Below, piece after piece: positions 34,379 through 46,700 of a stretch of DNA of 64,000 nt. Both the position numbers and the translations under genes were made by a program. How positions within the stretch are numbered: the first letter of the stretch is position 1; every line of letters begins with the position of its first letter. This stretch comes from Branchiostoma floridae (Eukaryota; Chordata; Leptocardii; Amphioxiformes; Branchiostomatidae): positions 19,915,241 through 19,979,240 of the forward strand of contig NC_049990.1 of assembly GCF_000003815.2 (NCBI RefSeq), given 5' to 3'. The notes beneath the pieces were generated by a model. That model made no database searches, was not told the DNA's origin, and was given only the letters and a program-made list of their open reading frames with translations.

Positions 34379-35861
34379 AACCGCATGAGGTACACTTCTT
34401 TACGACTGGGTTTGTATCCACTATGTCTTCGGCACGGTATTAGAAGGCGAAGCCAAATCCTCTCTTTCCACCGCATTGAATTCCCCAACCGAACCCATTT
34501 TTTACAGCCGGGTGGAAGGGAATAGGCGTTAAAAGTGCAAAACATCGGCAGGATGTCAGTCGTTTTGAACTGAGGATCTATGGCGGTTCTGGGCCAGCCG
34601 CCATATAGCTTCTCGGACCGGAGTTTCTTTTACGATTTCGGAGCTAGGCGGACAACCTCAGGCGGAAGGGCAGGGCCATAGTTCCGCTAAGAAACGTAGG
34701 ACGCGAAAATCAATCAATACGATAGAAAGCCGTTTCCAGCTTCTTTGCGACAAACATATTGATATCGTCTGTTGCCTGTTCATTTCATGTAGAATACGTT
34801 GTGATTTTTTTTACTTTTGGACCCGAAAAGTATAATTTTTTAACACTTTTTGATCGAAACTACTTTGAAAAAAAACGAATTTTCCAAGGATAACGGCCAT
34901 TGCGGCAGGAAAGCTACATTCTTCATGTTTTTGAAAAAGGAAAATAAAAAGAAAGTCATTTGATAACTTTTTTGCAATCTCCGATGACGTAAATTGAAAA
35001 AGGAAAATACAAAGAAAGTCATGTGAAAATCTCCGACGTAAGACGTAAATTCATTGAAAGCGGATGAAAAACGCTGATATTTGGGTCATCAGGCGACAAA
35101 ACTGCATCACTGTTGCCGCGGAATAATATACAGGCTTCGCTGGCCGTCCAACTGCACCACGCACAAAAACAATTCAACCCACGGGCTTTTCAGCAAATTC
35201 GAAAAATCTATGCTCAGCTATAATGATCACCTAGCAACAGGGAGCCAAAGTTAGGGAGACAACTGCACACTTCCGGCCTATTACTCCAACTTTACGCCAA
35301 CGCCGGTCAGATTTAAACACCGACCCGGAACCTTGAATCTAACCGTTCGCCAACACGACAAGGTCGCACAGTATTTATGGGCGACCCCCGTAGACATAAA
35401 TAGGTCGGGCACAAAATAGGGCGTCGCAGTTCTTGAAAAGGCATAGAAATTTTTCTGTGCACGTCAGCGAGTCGGAAACTGTGGTAGATAGTAGAGGAAT
35501 ATGTAAGTTTTAAGGCTGTATGAGTTGGGTTACGATGCTTTTTTGGCTGGGTAGAATTTCGCGCACGAATCCGGTTCCCGCTACTTCCGTGTGTCGGCTG
35601 CAGTATGGTGACCTCCGCTGGGGGTCATTTCAAAGTGTTCTTTCTGGGAAAACGAGCCGACAAACTTATGCTCATTTTCACATATGTTGTAGATTCTACC
35701 CTGAACTCCAACATATTGAATTCTTGTTAATTACTTTTGCACCCTGATATATCTTTTGAGTCGTCGAACCACCTCACTTTGGGGTCCTTAACTATAGAAA
35801 TCCCCATAGGCGAAAAACTGTGTTCTGCTACCACAACACATTCTCAAAAGTATCTGTCAAC

Positions 35862-36952
35862 TAGAGTTCCACGACCTCATATCTTCGCCAAATGGTTTGA
35901 ATCTTTTCGATTGAAGTAGTTATATTTGCCCAGTTAATTATTCAAATAAGACCCTGATTTACATACGTTGTCTCGGTTAATCATCCTCTCTATCCAAGAA
36001 AAACAAGTCCGATCCGCGAAGTATTAAAGTCTAATTGTAGCAGAGAAGGCCATTTGAGTGTTTCCTGATTAATTATGTAAACATGGAACTAATTTGAATG
36101 ATTTATGTCTAGTAATGTTCACCCTCACTAAGCTTCATAATGTTGTAAGTATGAAATTCCCATCATTAACCACTATGGATGTATTATATTTTCTCTTTAA
36201 CTATGCAAATTTGGCCGTCATCTTCATAATTAGTATCTATTACCTATTCTCTCTTTCTCAGTTACATTATATATGTAATTATGTGACAAGTTTGAAAGTC
36301 CTATCATGGAATCCAGTGGATTTATATACTTTCCTCATTAATATGAAGATTAGCTATTGAATTGCAAAATTAGTATAATATTATGTAAATCATCACTTAG
36401 GCTACTTACATACCAAAAATCATGACGATCCTTCAACACGCTCATGAGTTATTCTCGTCCAAAGTTTAAAAGGAAATTGGTGCCTGCAGTTCTAAAAATG
36501 CCACTAGGGGGTCCAAACTCACAGCACTTACTCTCGCCCCAAGGGCTATCTACCACTCAAAAATCAATACCACAGCATGTCCAGAACACAAGACATCAAA
36601 AATGAAAGTTTTGCTGCAGTACCTTAGGAAGCCGCTAGGGTGCCCATTATCGTATTTGACCTTCGTGTTCCTTACCCATACCCACCTACTAAATATAATC
36701 AGGATCCATTCAAGGCTTCTCGAGTTAATGCTTTCCGCAATCAAATGGACACACACACTCGGCCCGCTACCGTCCTGACGAAAAAGGCTACGCCAACCAT
36801 TTACGAACTCGACCTTCCTTTCCGCAACCGCTACTCAAATACCAAATATCATGAAAATCCATACACAGCTTCTCGAGTTATATGCTGTTGACCTACATAT
36901 AAAGACACAACATCATGTCATTGAAAATATAACCTTCTTGGCGTAGGTAATA
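35862..36952 (-). mobile_element. Interspersed repeat, Helitron-like end (copy 4)
   Basis: Longest copy of the family. From CTAGAGTTCCACGACCTC to the hairpin terminus AACCTTCTTGGCGTAGG near 36945, with internal GTACCTTAGGAAGCCGCTAGG and CGAGTTA segments matching the complements of 12787-13640. It ends about 20 bp before sulfotransferase exon 2. Confidence 0.5.
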
Positions 36953-36972
36953 AACAAGGAAACATGACAAAC

Positions 36973-37218
36973 CTCACGAAAGAAAGGATGTGCCTTCATA
37001 GCCACACCGTCCACGGGTCGGATCAGCACCACCACTTCTTGTTCCCAGTCTATACTGTAAACAGAAAATTCCTTCCCACGACGAACAAACAGTTGTACCA
37101 CGTCATGGACCACTGTAGCTTCCCCCACCGGTATGAAGTCGTTAAGGGAGTTTAGGGGCATGTGGAGCTTCTTTTTTTTCGGTATCACCTTTCGAATGTA
37201 AGCCAAAGGTTGCTTTGT
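36973..37218 (-). CDS. Sulfotransferase-like protein, exon 2
   Basis: 246-nt exon (82 codons) between acceptor CGTAG and donor CGTGAG|GTTTGT. It encodes the stem/start of the lumenal domain: TKQPLAYIRKVIPKKKKLHM, then NSLNDFIPVGEATVVHD and VVVLIRPVDGVAMKAHPFFRE. Both ends are in phase 0, consistent with exons 1 and 3. No known domain recognised in this part. Confidence 0.7.
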
Positions 37219-37457
37219 CTACGAGAAGGAAACGACAAAAGATGTTATATATGTACTGCGTATAACGTTAACCTACATTTCATGTAGCATTATCTTAAAT
37301 TTCACTCACTGATATACAGAATAAGTCCATGTTTTGCATACATTGAAAACCATTTCGTTGTTTTTAACAAAAGCACCTACATATCGCAATGCATGTAAAT
37401 ACATTCACGACTTCTTCACACAACCAAACACATTTGTTACATCTTTTCTCCTCTCCC

Positions 37458-37523
<66 letters not shown>

Positions 37524-37583
37524 GGTTTTCTTATTATGTGATGTGCGCAGATGGTTATTGGCCTAAAAAGAAGACCAACAAAC
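37219..37583 (-). other. Intron 1 of sulfotransferase gene
   Basis: Short intron containing a (CT)n tract on the + strand at 37450-37524. Confidence 0.6.
37450..37524. repeat. (CT)n microsatellite
   Basis: About 37 dinucleotide units with two interruptions. Confidence 0.95.
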
Positions 37584-37682
37584 CTTGGGCCACGAGGACG
37601 ACTGTGTAGTCAGTTGAGAGAGTAGGAAGTAGACTACGATAACGACTGCACTTAGAGCTGTAACGGCTGTGAATACATCCAT
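37584..37682 (-). CDS. Sulfotransferase-like protein, exon 1 (signal anchor)
   Basis: Start ATG at 37682 chosen because it places a hydrophobic segment (VTALSAVVIVVYFLLSQL) at residues 7-24, as in type II Golgi sulfotransferases, and gives 33 codons ending at donor AAG|GTTTGT in phase 0. The open frame extends upstream to another ATG, which would put a charged Cys-rich stretch before the anchor; less likely. Confidence 0.65.
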
Positions 37683-37907
37683 GGTCGCACACAGTCCTTT
37701 TCTCCGAAACACCTGATCTTCTACGCAGTGCTGATTACAAATAACAGCAACAATCATTTGGGGAAAATTTCATCATGTAGGTTAAACATGTAGACTTCCA
37801 TATTTATTGCTGCTGCAAAATATCTTGTACATTTATAACAACAATTATTCTTGTATATATGACCACATTATCCGTTTGGGACCGCATTTTTGGCAGCAAC
37901 TTGGCAC

Positions 37908-38201
37908 ATCTTAGTTGCAGCTAACCTGAAATCCAGTCTACCGTTGATTGGCCAGGCTACCTTCGAGACAGGAGAGTCTTTCCGCAGCCGAGATAATCTT
38001 TAACACCTGGTAGGAGTTTCGCACTGTGGGAGATATATTTGCCATCCACAGGGCAAAGTCCTGCCGCGTGAAAATGCTACCGGGTGTGAACGATTACCCC
38101 GGCGGCTGATGAGAGCTGCACTGGCCCCTTACAAAGCCTACACTAACTACGGTAGGCCGTGCCACAAGGAGACTGGATTCCAGGTTAAGCTACAGCTTGG
38201 A
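37908..38201. mobile_element. TIR element (MITE-like)
   Basis: Inverted repeats GCAGCTAACCTGAAATCCAG at the left and CTGGATTCCAGGTTAAGCTA at the right. The interior has GC-rich shared words but no coding frame. Confidence 0.55.
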
Positions 38202-40130
38202 TTATTCCCGTTACCTGTCCTAAGGGAGGTGACAGTCGACGGTTACCGAAACGTTGGATGTCTAATGTAAGTAGATCATGGTTGTGAAGATAGTGCCTTT
38301 TTTATCTCGATGAAACATTCTCCCTTCAAGTTATCGAGTATTTAGTCTTTGACGTACAGAACAATGACTGTCTGCCTTGAAACAAGGCTAGAATACGATA
38401 CGGCAGTTTGTTTATAATCAAGCCCTCGTAGAAATGTTACACTGTTTAATAACAGTTTATCAAGTATCGAGATGTACATACACGTGTTTTTCTCTCTCAG
38501 ACAACGCACTGAGAGAGCTCTGGCTACATTTCGTTGTGGGCTAAAATTACAACCTAATCCATGAAAATCTATAGAAGATGGAGTCTTAACCTAAAGAGTG
38601 TAGCTGCCCTGTCTTCTCTCCCTGAAAAGAAAGGTCAAATGAGATCGACCGTTTGTTTTGCGTGTCCAGAGTTATCTTTGCCGTTTGAATAGGATATCAG
38701 GAGTTGCCCACTTATACAAATATGTAGAGAATACCACACGGTAGATTCCGTATCGCGGCAGTAGTATGTTCAGACAACTAGACGACATACATGTTATCAT
38801 ACTACAGCCAAAGCACCACAGCTTGTGGTAATTCAATTGAGGCCGACCAAAAAAACATCATTATCTGACCCAATGACTTCTACAGTCCCGAAAGGGAGGT
38901 GCTCTTCTACTATTCACCACAGTTAACACATCGCAGACGTGCACAAGCAAAAGAATCTCTACGACTGGCGCTAGGAGCACTATGTTGTCATCACCTGTGT
39001 CTAGGGCGGAGCCCATCCCTATCCTTTTTACCTCCACAACCAAAGTCAAGTAGCCATCTTTGTACCTGAGTGTAGTGACAAAACCAATGTAAAGTCAAAT
39101 TCCAAGGGAACAACGTTCGTCTAGCCAGAATACCAGCAATCTAAATTGTAACATCCGGCTATTATATAGTCCGCTAGCCTAGTAACTCGGCTATTTGCCA
39201 CACGGTAAGTAGGTCAGCAAACATGTGATGATTTTCCATTGTTTCTGTGCTTCTATCAAACTACTTTTTCCAAAGAGCCAACATATCAAACACCGAAATT
39301 GGTCAATCCGGTACATGGTCAAATGTCGTTTACAGCCGTTTTTAAACATTCTATGTAGGTTGCAACACAAAATAATGCTCAAATGGTAATTTAGGTTACA
39401 TGTTAAGCGTAAATGGTGGTAAGGTAACTAGGTCATGGGAAAAAATGTCGAGTTTCTTGTTACCGTACCAATGTTTGCTAAAACAGTGCAGAGCTATGTG
39501 AACAACAATTAAGTCATTTCCATCGTAGGCCTTAGTAGCGAGTAGTTCCTTACTTCTGAAGGGTTCTGTCGACCGTATGGAACTGTGCAAACAGTAAACA
39601 AGTCAATTTGCTATCCTTTGTGTCTCTGTAGCCATAACCCGTTCTATGGTCCCCTGATGCAGCTGATATCTGGTTTTATCAATGGAAAAAAGTTGAGCAC
39701 ACATCGTTTTGGGACTTATAGTTCACAGACCCTGAGATGATTTGTTCTACTTTCTTCTTTACCGCCTAAATATCAATTTGAACTGAGTATCCGTGAATCC
39801 CAGGTGCAGTAGTGGTTAGATATATTCTAATACATATTCTCCCATAAGTGGACAAGCATATTCTAATACATAGAAATCCGTAAAAATCGATAGAAAATAG
39901 AGTCTTTACCTGAAGAGTATAGCTGTCCTGTTGTCTTTCCCTGGACACAAAGGTCAAAAGAGGCCGTTTGTTTGGCGCGTAAGGTGTTACTAGCTGTTTG
40001 GACAAGATATCGGGATCCGCCCACTTATGCAAAGTGGAAGTTGCATCATATAGGGCCTTGCATCGTGTTTTGGCGCATTGAAACGCGTGCTTTTTGGGTG
40101 CATATGACAATAATGAATTACAACAGGGAC
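38202..40130. other. Spacer with a duplicated segment
   Basis: No gene supported. The segment 38566-38735 recurs, diverged, at 39885-40035 (ATAGA.GATGGAGTCTT, AAAGGTCAAA, CCGTTTGTTT, GGATAT..GGA segments in the same order). The short open frames here are unconvincing. Confidence 0.45.
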
Positions 40131-40532
40131 CGTATTGTGGCGTTCCAGAACACCGGAAGTCCGTAAACCGATCGTAATTACCATCACAATCGGTTGTTCC
40201 AGGTAACAGGTAGTTTGTTGTTGTTGTTTACCAGTGGCAAACTGTCGGCGAGAGAAGCAAATCGCGTTTTCTTTCTCTGCGAAGTCACAAACCAGAATCA
40301 GTGTCCCTTGTGAAAAGCGATATTTTGATTGAGAATTATCCGCGAAAGCTTTTAGTTTCCCTGAGAAACATTAGTATTTCGCTTTATCGATCAAGACGAG
40401 AGAGTCTTGTACTAAACCTTTGTGTATCGAAGTACCGTGTGAGGAAATATGCAGACCGCTAGAGCGGCGCTAGGCGTCGCCTTGCGGGTCTGTTCCAGAA
40501 CTGCAGTACCTACATACACTAGACCAGCCGCA
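40131..40532 (+). promoter_or_regulatory. Putative promoter and 5' UTR exon (block C)
   Basis: Conserved copy of 11816-12111: GCGTTCCAGAAC, TCGGCGAGAGAAGCAA, CTCTGCGAAGT, GTGTCCCTTGTGAAAA and the AGAGCGGCGCTAGGCGTCGC segment, ending AGCCGCAG|GTAAGG at 40532. Strong conservation without a reading frame supports a promoter plus non-coding exon. Confidence 0.45.
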
Positions 40533-41050
40533 GGTAAGGAATGATAAATGTCGTCTGTGTTTACAACTTTAGCTCTATCAATAGTTGTGTAGCTTCGTTC
40601 AAGCATAGTTCATAATCACACAGAATAGGATTCCACTGTGAATTATTAACGTGGCCGCTGTCAGTGTTAGTGAATGGTTCAAATTTATACTCAACTTCTT
40701 AGGCTGAAGAAAAATGTTGTGACACTAATTTCGGTGCTAACATACAGTTGATGGATAAGGATTCGACCGAGGTGATTTAACAGATTTAGGTTAACAACGT
40801 AAGGCTGGTGCGCGTATTTAAACATCATATTGTAATCATACAGATGTACTAGTGCCTTGTACACTGTCAAGTATACATGTATTGATAAACTGAACGAAAA
40901 TGTGAATTGTACTACACTATTTACTACACACAAAAGCCACTACTGCAGGTTAACAGCCTTTCCTTAGTTTTGAAGCGTTTGATATGAGAATTGAGGTTTA
41001 GTCTTTGTTTTTATTTCTTCTCGACGAGTCCTTTATTATTTTGCGGCCCA

Positions 41051-41214
41051 GGTATGGTGCTTCTGCACACTTCACCACCGCATCCTAGCGGTTCCCAGCA
41101 GAACTGCCTCCGTCCGGACATGCCGTACAAGACCGACCATGCGGACTGGAGCGGTCTGGACCTGGGGCTCTTCATCGGGGCGGGGCGTTCTTGTCACTGC
41201 CGGGCTGTATGAGG
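41051..41214 (+). pseudogene. Membrane-protein gene, exon 2 with frameshift (block C)
   Basis: Homologue of 14792-14952, begins MVLLHTSPPHPSGSQQNC and continues through GLDLGLFIGAG. There GGGGCGGGGCGTTC has one G more than block B (GGGGCGGGCGTCC), so the hydrophobic segment is lost and the frame leaves the family sequence before the donor (GAG|GTGAGA). Confidence 0.6.
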
Positions 41215-41328
41215 TGAGATTCTTTTTCATACTTTATACCTCTTTGAATTTAAAAAAAAAAACTGCTTTTTTTTCTGGGTCTGGCTTGCAAGGCGGTTTA
41301 TCTACAGCTTATTTTGTTTGTCCGATAC

Positions 41329-41818
41329 AGCGTCACCAATGCAGTCCTCGCCCCTCACAAAGGAGAGGGCAGACCACGACAAAGCAGCCGTGTCGTCTGA
41401 AAATGACGCCATCATGTGTGATGATGACCAGGGGCCGGCAAACGAGCTGATGACGTCCAACTCCTACATCAGCGACCAGAAGAAGTCACCTTCCGCGTGT
41501 CCTCTTGGAGGGGGCCAAGTCTCCGAAGGGAACGCCGGGAAGGACGACGCTTCTGTGGGGATGACGTCACCTATGACATCACTATTGACGTCATCAACAC
41601 CTGCGATCTGTCAGATCCCGCTGACGGAGAAAACGCGGGAAATGACGTCATCGACAGGTTTGGAGAGACAAGTCCTCGGCGCGCTGACTTCACAGAGGCA
41701 GAAGTCATCACAGTCATGGCATGTCCCGTTCGGCACGAGCTTAGCGCTGCTACACGAGAGGTGATCGGATCCACGCCACACGTCACAGACAAGACGGACA
41801 CTGAGATCAGCTCGGAAC
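41329..41818 (+). pseudogene. Membrane-protein gene, acidic-tail exon (block C)
   Basis: Homologue of 16611-17038, directly after exon 2 with the Pro/Asn-rich exon absent. The first frame reads through a DDDQGPANELMTSNSY segment and stays open to 41764. A second frame from about 41560 looks equally protein-like (DPADGENAGNDVIDRFGETS, RADFTEAEVITV). The ATGACGTCA repeats lie here. The two good frames in one exon suggest an ancient frameshift or an unrecognised intron. Confidence 0.4.
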
Positions 41819-42287
41819 AGTTCCTGTCCGAGCGAGATTTGTGTGTTTATGTTTATGTTTATTAGTATGTAAAGTAGTAAAGCATCTTTGTTTGGTTATG
41901 ATTCTAATTTCAATGATTATCTGACCTGCCACCATAAATTTCGAGTTTTGAGCATCTTTCTTTCCACTTGTTATAACGAATTAATAAATAATAAAAAATA
42001 ATATGCATTCAATCGTTTTGGTAAACTTAACTACATTCTAGGATAACCCTTATAATTATTGTGTAAATACTGGCAAATATATCAATGATGTTTAGAACTT
42101 AGAATTTGAACCAACTCTGTAAATAGTACGTCAAACTCAACAGTTAATTTACTCACGTTTATCTATATATCTGCTTGTACGTGGTAAGTTAATTCCTTTA
42201 TATCCACTTGTTTGTTTCTTTGTGGTAGGCCTTACAGAATTCGCTATACTTTTGTCGTGTCAGTAAAAATTGTATTCTAACTTTCCA

Positions 42288-42658
42288 GTGACTACGAGAG
42301 CGGCCACCTGTCCCAGCACGTACCCGTGAGTCCCCGGTTGCAGAGGAAGCTGAGATGTGCAGTGCTCTACGCTGATTGGCAGGAAGACAGTTAGTTCTGC
42401 CACCGAGATGACGTCACGACCAATCAGAAGGTTCGTTTCTCCTGGTTCGGGCAGGAAGATGACGACGACCTTGATGACGTCACTGAGGTGAAGGTCTACT
42501 GCGCGGTTCTTGAAGGTGTGTGGAGAGAAGAGTGCGGGTTGGTGGAGAATCACGTGACCAGTGATGGCACGACAGGTGGTGATGACGACATGAAGTCATA
42601 CTACCCTGGACACGGGCGCATGAACGACATCCAGTCTGGGTACGAGAACTGGGTCTAA
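42288..42658 (+). pseudogene. Membrane-protein gene, last exon with TAG (block C)
   Basis: After the acceptor the frame reads DYESGHLSQHVPVSPRLQRK, then CAVLYADWQEDS and a TAG at about 42392. Without that stop the same frame would run on through FCHRDDVTTNQKVRFSWFGQ, the Asp-rich segment and the PGHG end to the TAA at 42656-42658. So this copy has a nonsense mutation where block B has a 20-nt deletion. Confidence 0.6.
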
Positions 42659-43709
42659 GACGCTTTTAAATCCCCGACATGCCAAATAAGCAAAGTTAGC
42701 ATAGTTATTCTCCCTAGTCTAGTTAGTTTACTACACGACAACTCAAGGAAACAGAAACAAGACTACTAGTATGTATCTTGTCATCATTTAATATAACATG
42801 AAATCACAGCATCGTTTGGTCATAATACAAAGGGGTTATTGATTCTTATAATGAACTCTTTTAATACTCCTCAAAATTCAATCATAGGTATATATGTTTT
42901 TGATGTTAGTAGGACAGCTTACTGTAAAGATCCTAAGAGCTCCTCTTTTCGTAATCTTAAAAGGAAAGGAATCGTATGAAATATGCTTTATCTTCCACCA
43001 TGTTTTCTTGCGCACACAAGTAACGTCTTGATACGATAATCATACAAATGTAATCTTTGCTACTATATTATACGGTGTCTGTTTAGTAACATAGATTATG
43101 TAAGATACAGAAACAGCCATACAACGACTTTTACAAAACCATACAACACCTTTTACCAAATAATTGTGAACTCCGCCAAAGCTGCTCAGTGATATATAGT
43201 AAGAAAGGCTGGCCAACGAGTCAGCCCGCTGCTAGACTAGGACATGGAGCGATAAGATATGATGATGATGACAGAAACAGACAAAGGTAATTGGCAAGAG
43301 GACAACTACATAATGTCCGGCGTTCGGAATTCATTGTCACACAGTTTCATTGTTGCAAAAAAGTTAAATTCGGTGTTCAGTAGATAGAATGACATCAGAC
43401 ATGTTTATCATTCACAATCAGTAAAAAATGATTTAAGAACAACCTGTGCCACCCTTGACAAGGAACACAAACCTCAAACTAAAATCAGTATAATGCTATT
43501 CATAAGTATACAACCTTTGGGACTGATGTGATGATGTGATTCATAAATCCCGGAACGAGTTTATTTCTAATTCAACAACAAAGTTGTCGTACTTTTTGAT
43601 AATCTTCTTCATCTTTGTCAATATAGCAAAATAGATGACAAAATTCCCGTCACAAGCGATTTCTAAGTTTTGCAATAAGAAAAAAATGTACGAGTGCCAG
43701 ATGTTCTCG
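42659..43709. other. Paralogous spacer between convergent genes (block C)
   Basis: Shorter homologue of 695-2126 and 17831-19490, lacking roughly 500 bp of them (the segment around 18230-18620). No conserved reading frame. Confidence 0.5.
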
Positions 43710-46700
43710 TCACAAACACTCCCGCTGCATGTGTTGCGACTGCTCGTGATAGCTGGCGGCCTTTTGGTGATCACCGAGGAGCCTCCAGGCCTTAGCCAAG
43801 TTGTTAAGTGCAATGGCGATAAGAGGATTTGGGGTGTTCTCACCATAGATAGTCCGCATCATCTGTAGTGACTGTTCCCAATAGCTGACGGCCTTTTTGT
43901 GATAACTAAGGTTCCCCCAGGCGCTACCCAAGTTGTTTAGTGACGAGGCGATATCAGGATGTTCAGTGTTCTCACCATAGATAGTCCGCTCCATCTGTAG
44001 TGACTGTTCGAGATAGCTGACGGCTTTTTTGTGATCACCAAGGTTAAGCCAGGCGACACCCAAGTTGTTTAGTGACGAGGCGATATCAGGATGTGCAGTG
44101 TTCTCAGCATAGATAATCAACTTCATCTGTAATGACTGTTCGTGATAGCTGACGGCCTTTTTTATATCACCAAGGTCTATCCAGGCGACAGCCAAGTTGT
44201 TTAGTGACAAGGCGATATCAGGATGTGCAGTGTTCTCACCATGAATAATCCTCTCCATCTGTAGTGACTGTTTGTAATAGCTGACGGCCTTTTTGTATTC
44301 ACCAAGGTCCATCCAGACGTTGCCCAAGTTGCCTAGTGACTTAGCGATATCAGGATGTGCAGTATTCTCACCATAGATAGTCCGGCTCATCTGTAGTGAC
44401 TGTTCGTGATAACTGACGGCCTTCTTGTAATCACCAAGGTCCCTCCAGGCGTTACCCAAGTTGTTTAGTGACGAGGCAATATGAGTATGTGCAGTATTCT
44501 CACCATAGATAGTCTGCATCATCTGTAGTGACTGTTCGTGATAGCTGACGGCTTTTTTGTGATCACCAAGGGACATCAAGGCGTTACCCAAGTTGTTTAG
44601 TGACGAGGCGATATCAGGATGTGCAGTGTTCTCACCATAGATAGTCCGCTCCATCTGTAGTGACTGTTTGTGATAGCTGACGGCCTTTTTGTGATCACCA
44701 AGGTCCTTCCAGGCGCTCCCCAAGTTGTTTAGTGACTTGGCGATATCAGGATGTGCAGTGTTCTCACCATAGATTGTCTGCCTCATCTGTAGTGACTGTT
44801 CGTGATAGCTGACGGACTTTTTGTAATCACCAAGGTTCATCCAGGCGTTACCCAAGTTGTTTAGTGACGAGGCGATATCAGGATGTGCAGTGTTCTCACC
44901 GTAGATAGTCCGCATCATCGGTAGTGACTGTTCGTGATAGTTGACGGCCTTTTTGTAATCCCCAAGGCACATCCAGGCGAGCCCCAAGCTGTTTAGTGAC
45001 GAGGCGATATCATGATGTGCAGTGTTCTCACCATAGATAGTCCGTCTCATCGGTAGTGACTGTTCGTGATAGCTGACGGCCTTTTTGTGATCACCCAGGT
45101 CCATCCAGGCGTTACCCAAGTTGTTTAGTGACAAGGCGATATCAGGATGTGCACTATTGTCACCATAGATAGTCCGCCTCATCTGTAGTGATTGTTCGTA
45201 ATAGCTGACGGCTTTTTTGTCATCCCCCATGTTCTGACATGCTTCACCTAACTTGCGAAGTGTTTGGACAATGTCAGAATGCATGGAAGCTTCACCAAAT
45301 CGGGTTTGATAGTACTGCAGAAATTCTTCCAAACATGCCTTTGAGTTATTGTAATCACACAGACTATCGTATACCTGTGCTTTTAGTTGCAAAGAATTAT
45401 CAAATAGCTTTAAATCATCTCTTGGCGACTTGATAATATTTGAGACAAAGCGCTTTAAAGGTGTTGCTGTGTAATAGTATCTCATGAGCTGTTTTGCATT
45501 CGAGATGTAAAACACTTTCCTTAATGTTTCCCCTAGATCTGTTTTTGTCGGCATGGACGATAATGCTGACATATTTTCCACTTGGCCGTGATTGTTCATG
45601 TATGTCCGCAGCCTCAGTTCTGCTGAGATACTGACCATCACCAACAAGTGATGCGCGTTGTCTTTGTCAATGACACAATTACTGTGCATATTTGCAATGG
45701 TTTCCCAGATTGTCGTCGGTTGTATTTCATAAAGCAGTGCCCAACATGATAGAGCAATGCTCGAAAATCGATAGATTTCTTTCTTAACATTAAGCAGACT
45801 GGCACTCAGGACAGTTGTTTCAAACGTTGTTGAATTCTCTGTTATTATGGCATTTGCGAGTAAGGAGGGGATTTTTCTTCTGTCTTCACGCAGTAGCTTT
45901 GTCCATAATGACATATATCCATCAATCAACTCTTGCTCTCCTGTGATTAAAGAGACATTCCCCAAGACACTTGCAAAATGGTAACCTTTCTTCAAATGGA
46001 ACGTTACATTCTCTTCCATTAGCTTTACCATATTGCTGGGTGTACGGATAAGTTCGCACGTTTTACCCCTACCTAACGGAGTCTTGCATGCATGTGGCAT
46101 GGCTCCATCGAACGAAAACCCGCGCGGTGTTACAGAGTCATAGTACCAGTTGTCTAGTGGATCGTCTGAGTGGAAATCATTAAGAGACTTAATTCCCATG
46201 GCAGGAAGAATAGTTTCTCCCAGATTGATTACTTTGAGATGTAGGAAGTGAGTGAGGTTGCGGAAGTAAGTAACATTATTTTCTGTATCCTTCTGTATCA
46301 AAATGGCGAATTCCAGATCAGAGTACGGTGTTACTAGACCTGTGGCTTGTGAACCCAAGCCCATCATGGCGTACTTACAGGGAGGGGGACCCATTACCTC
46401 AATGCATTCATCTATAAGGCCAGTTATAAACGTTCTTCGCTGATGCAGTATTGTCTGAAACAATGCCTTGATTACTTCCACTCTCCTCTTCTCAACTTCT
46501 GTGATATTTGGGTCGTCATCATCAAGGCTGTAAGGATCGGCCTGTTGTTCAATCTCTTCGATCTCTTTTGCTACGTCATGTCTGTCATCCTTCAACATCG
46601 TTTTGTGTTTGTCTACATCATCCATACATACCGCTTGTGTGATACCCAGGACGCGCTTAACGAATGATTGGGTTATGGACTGGATTGTTTGTTTTATGTC

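Larger units (their letters stand above)
34223..36972 (-). other. Intron 2 of sulfotransferase gene
   Basis: 2.75-kb intron with GA/GATA microsatellites (34296-34378), a short tandem duplication of an A-rich segment (about 34932-35050), and an interspersed repeat (35862-36952). Open frames inside are low-complexity or repeat-derived. Confidence 0.55.

Noticed and set aside
34276-34545. - strand frames with Tyr-Ile/Ser-Leu repeats
   Set aside because: Translation of a GA/GATA/TA microsatellite.
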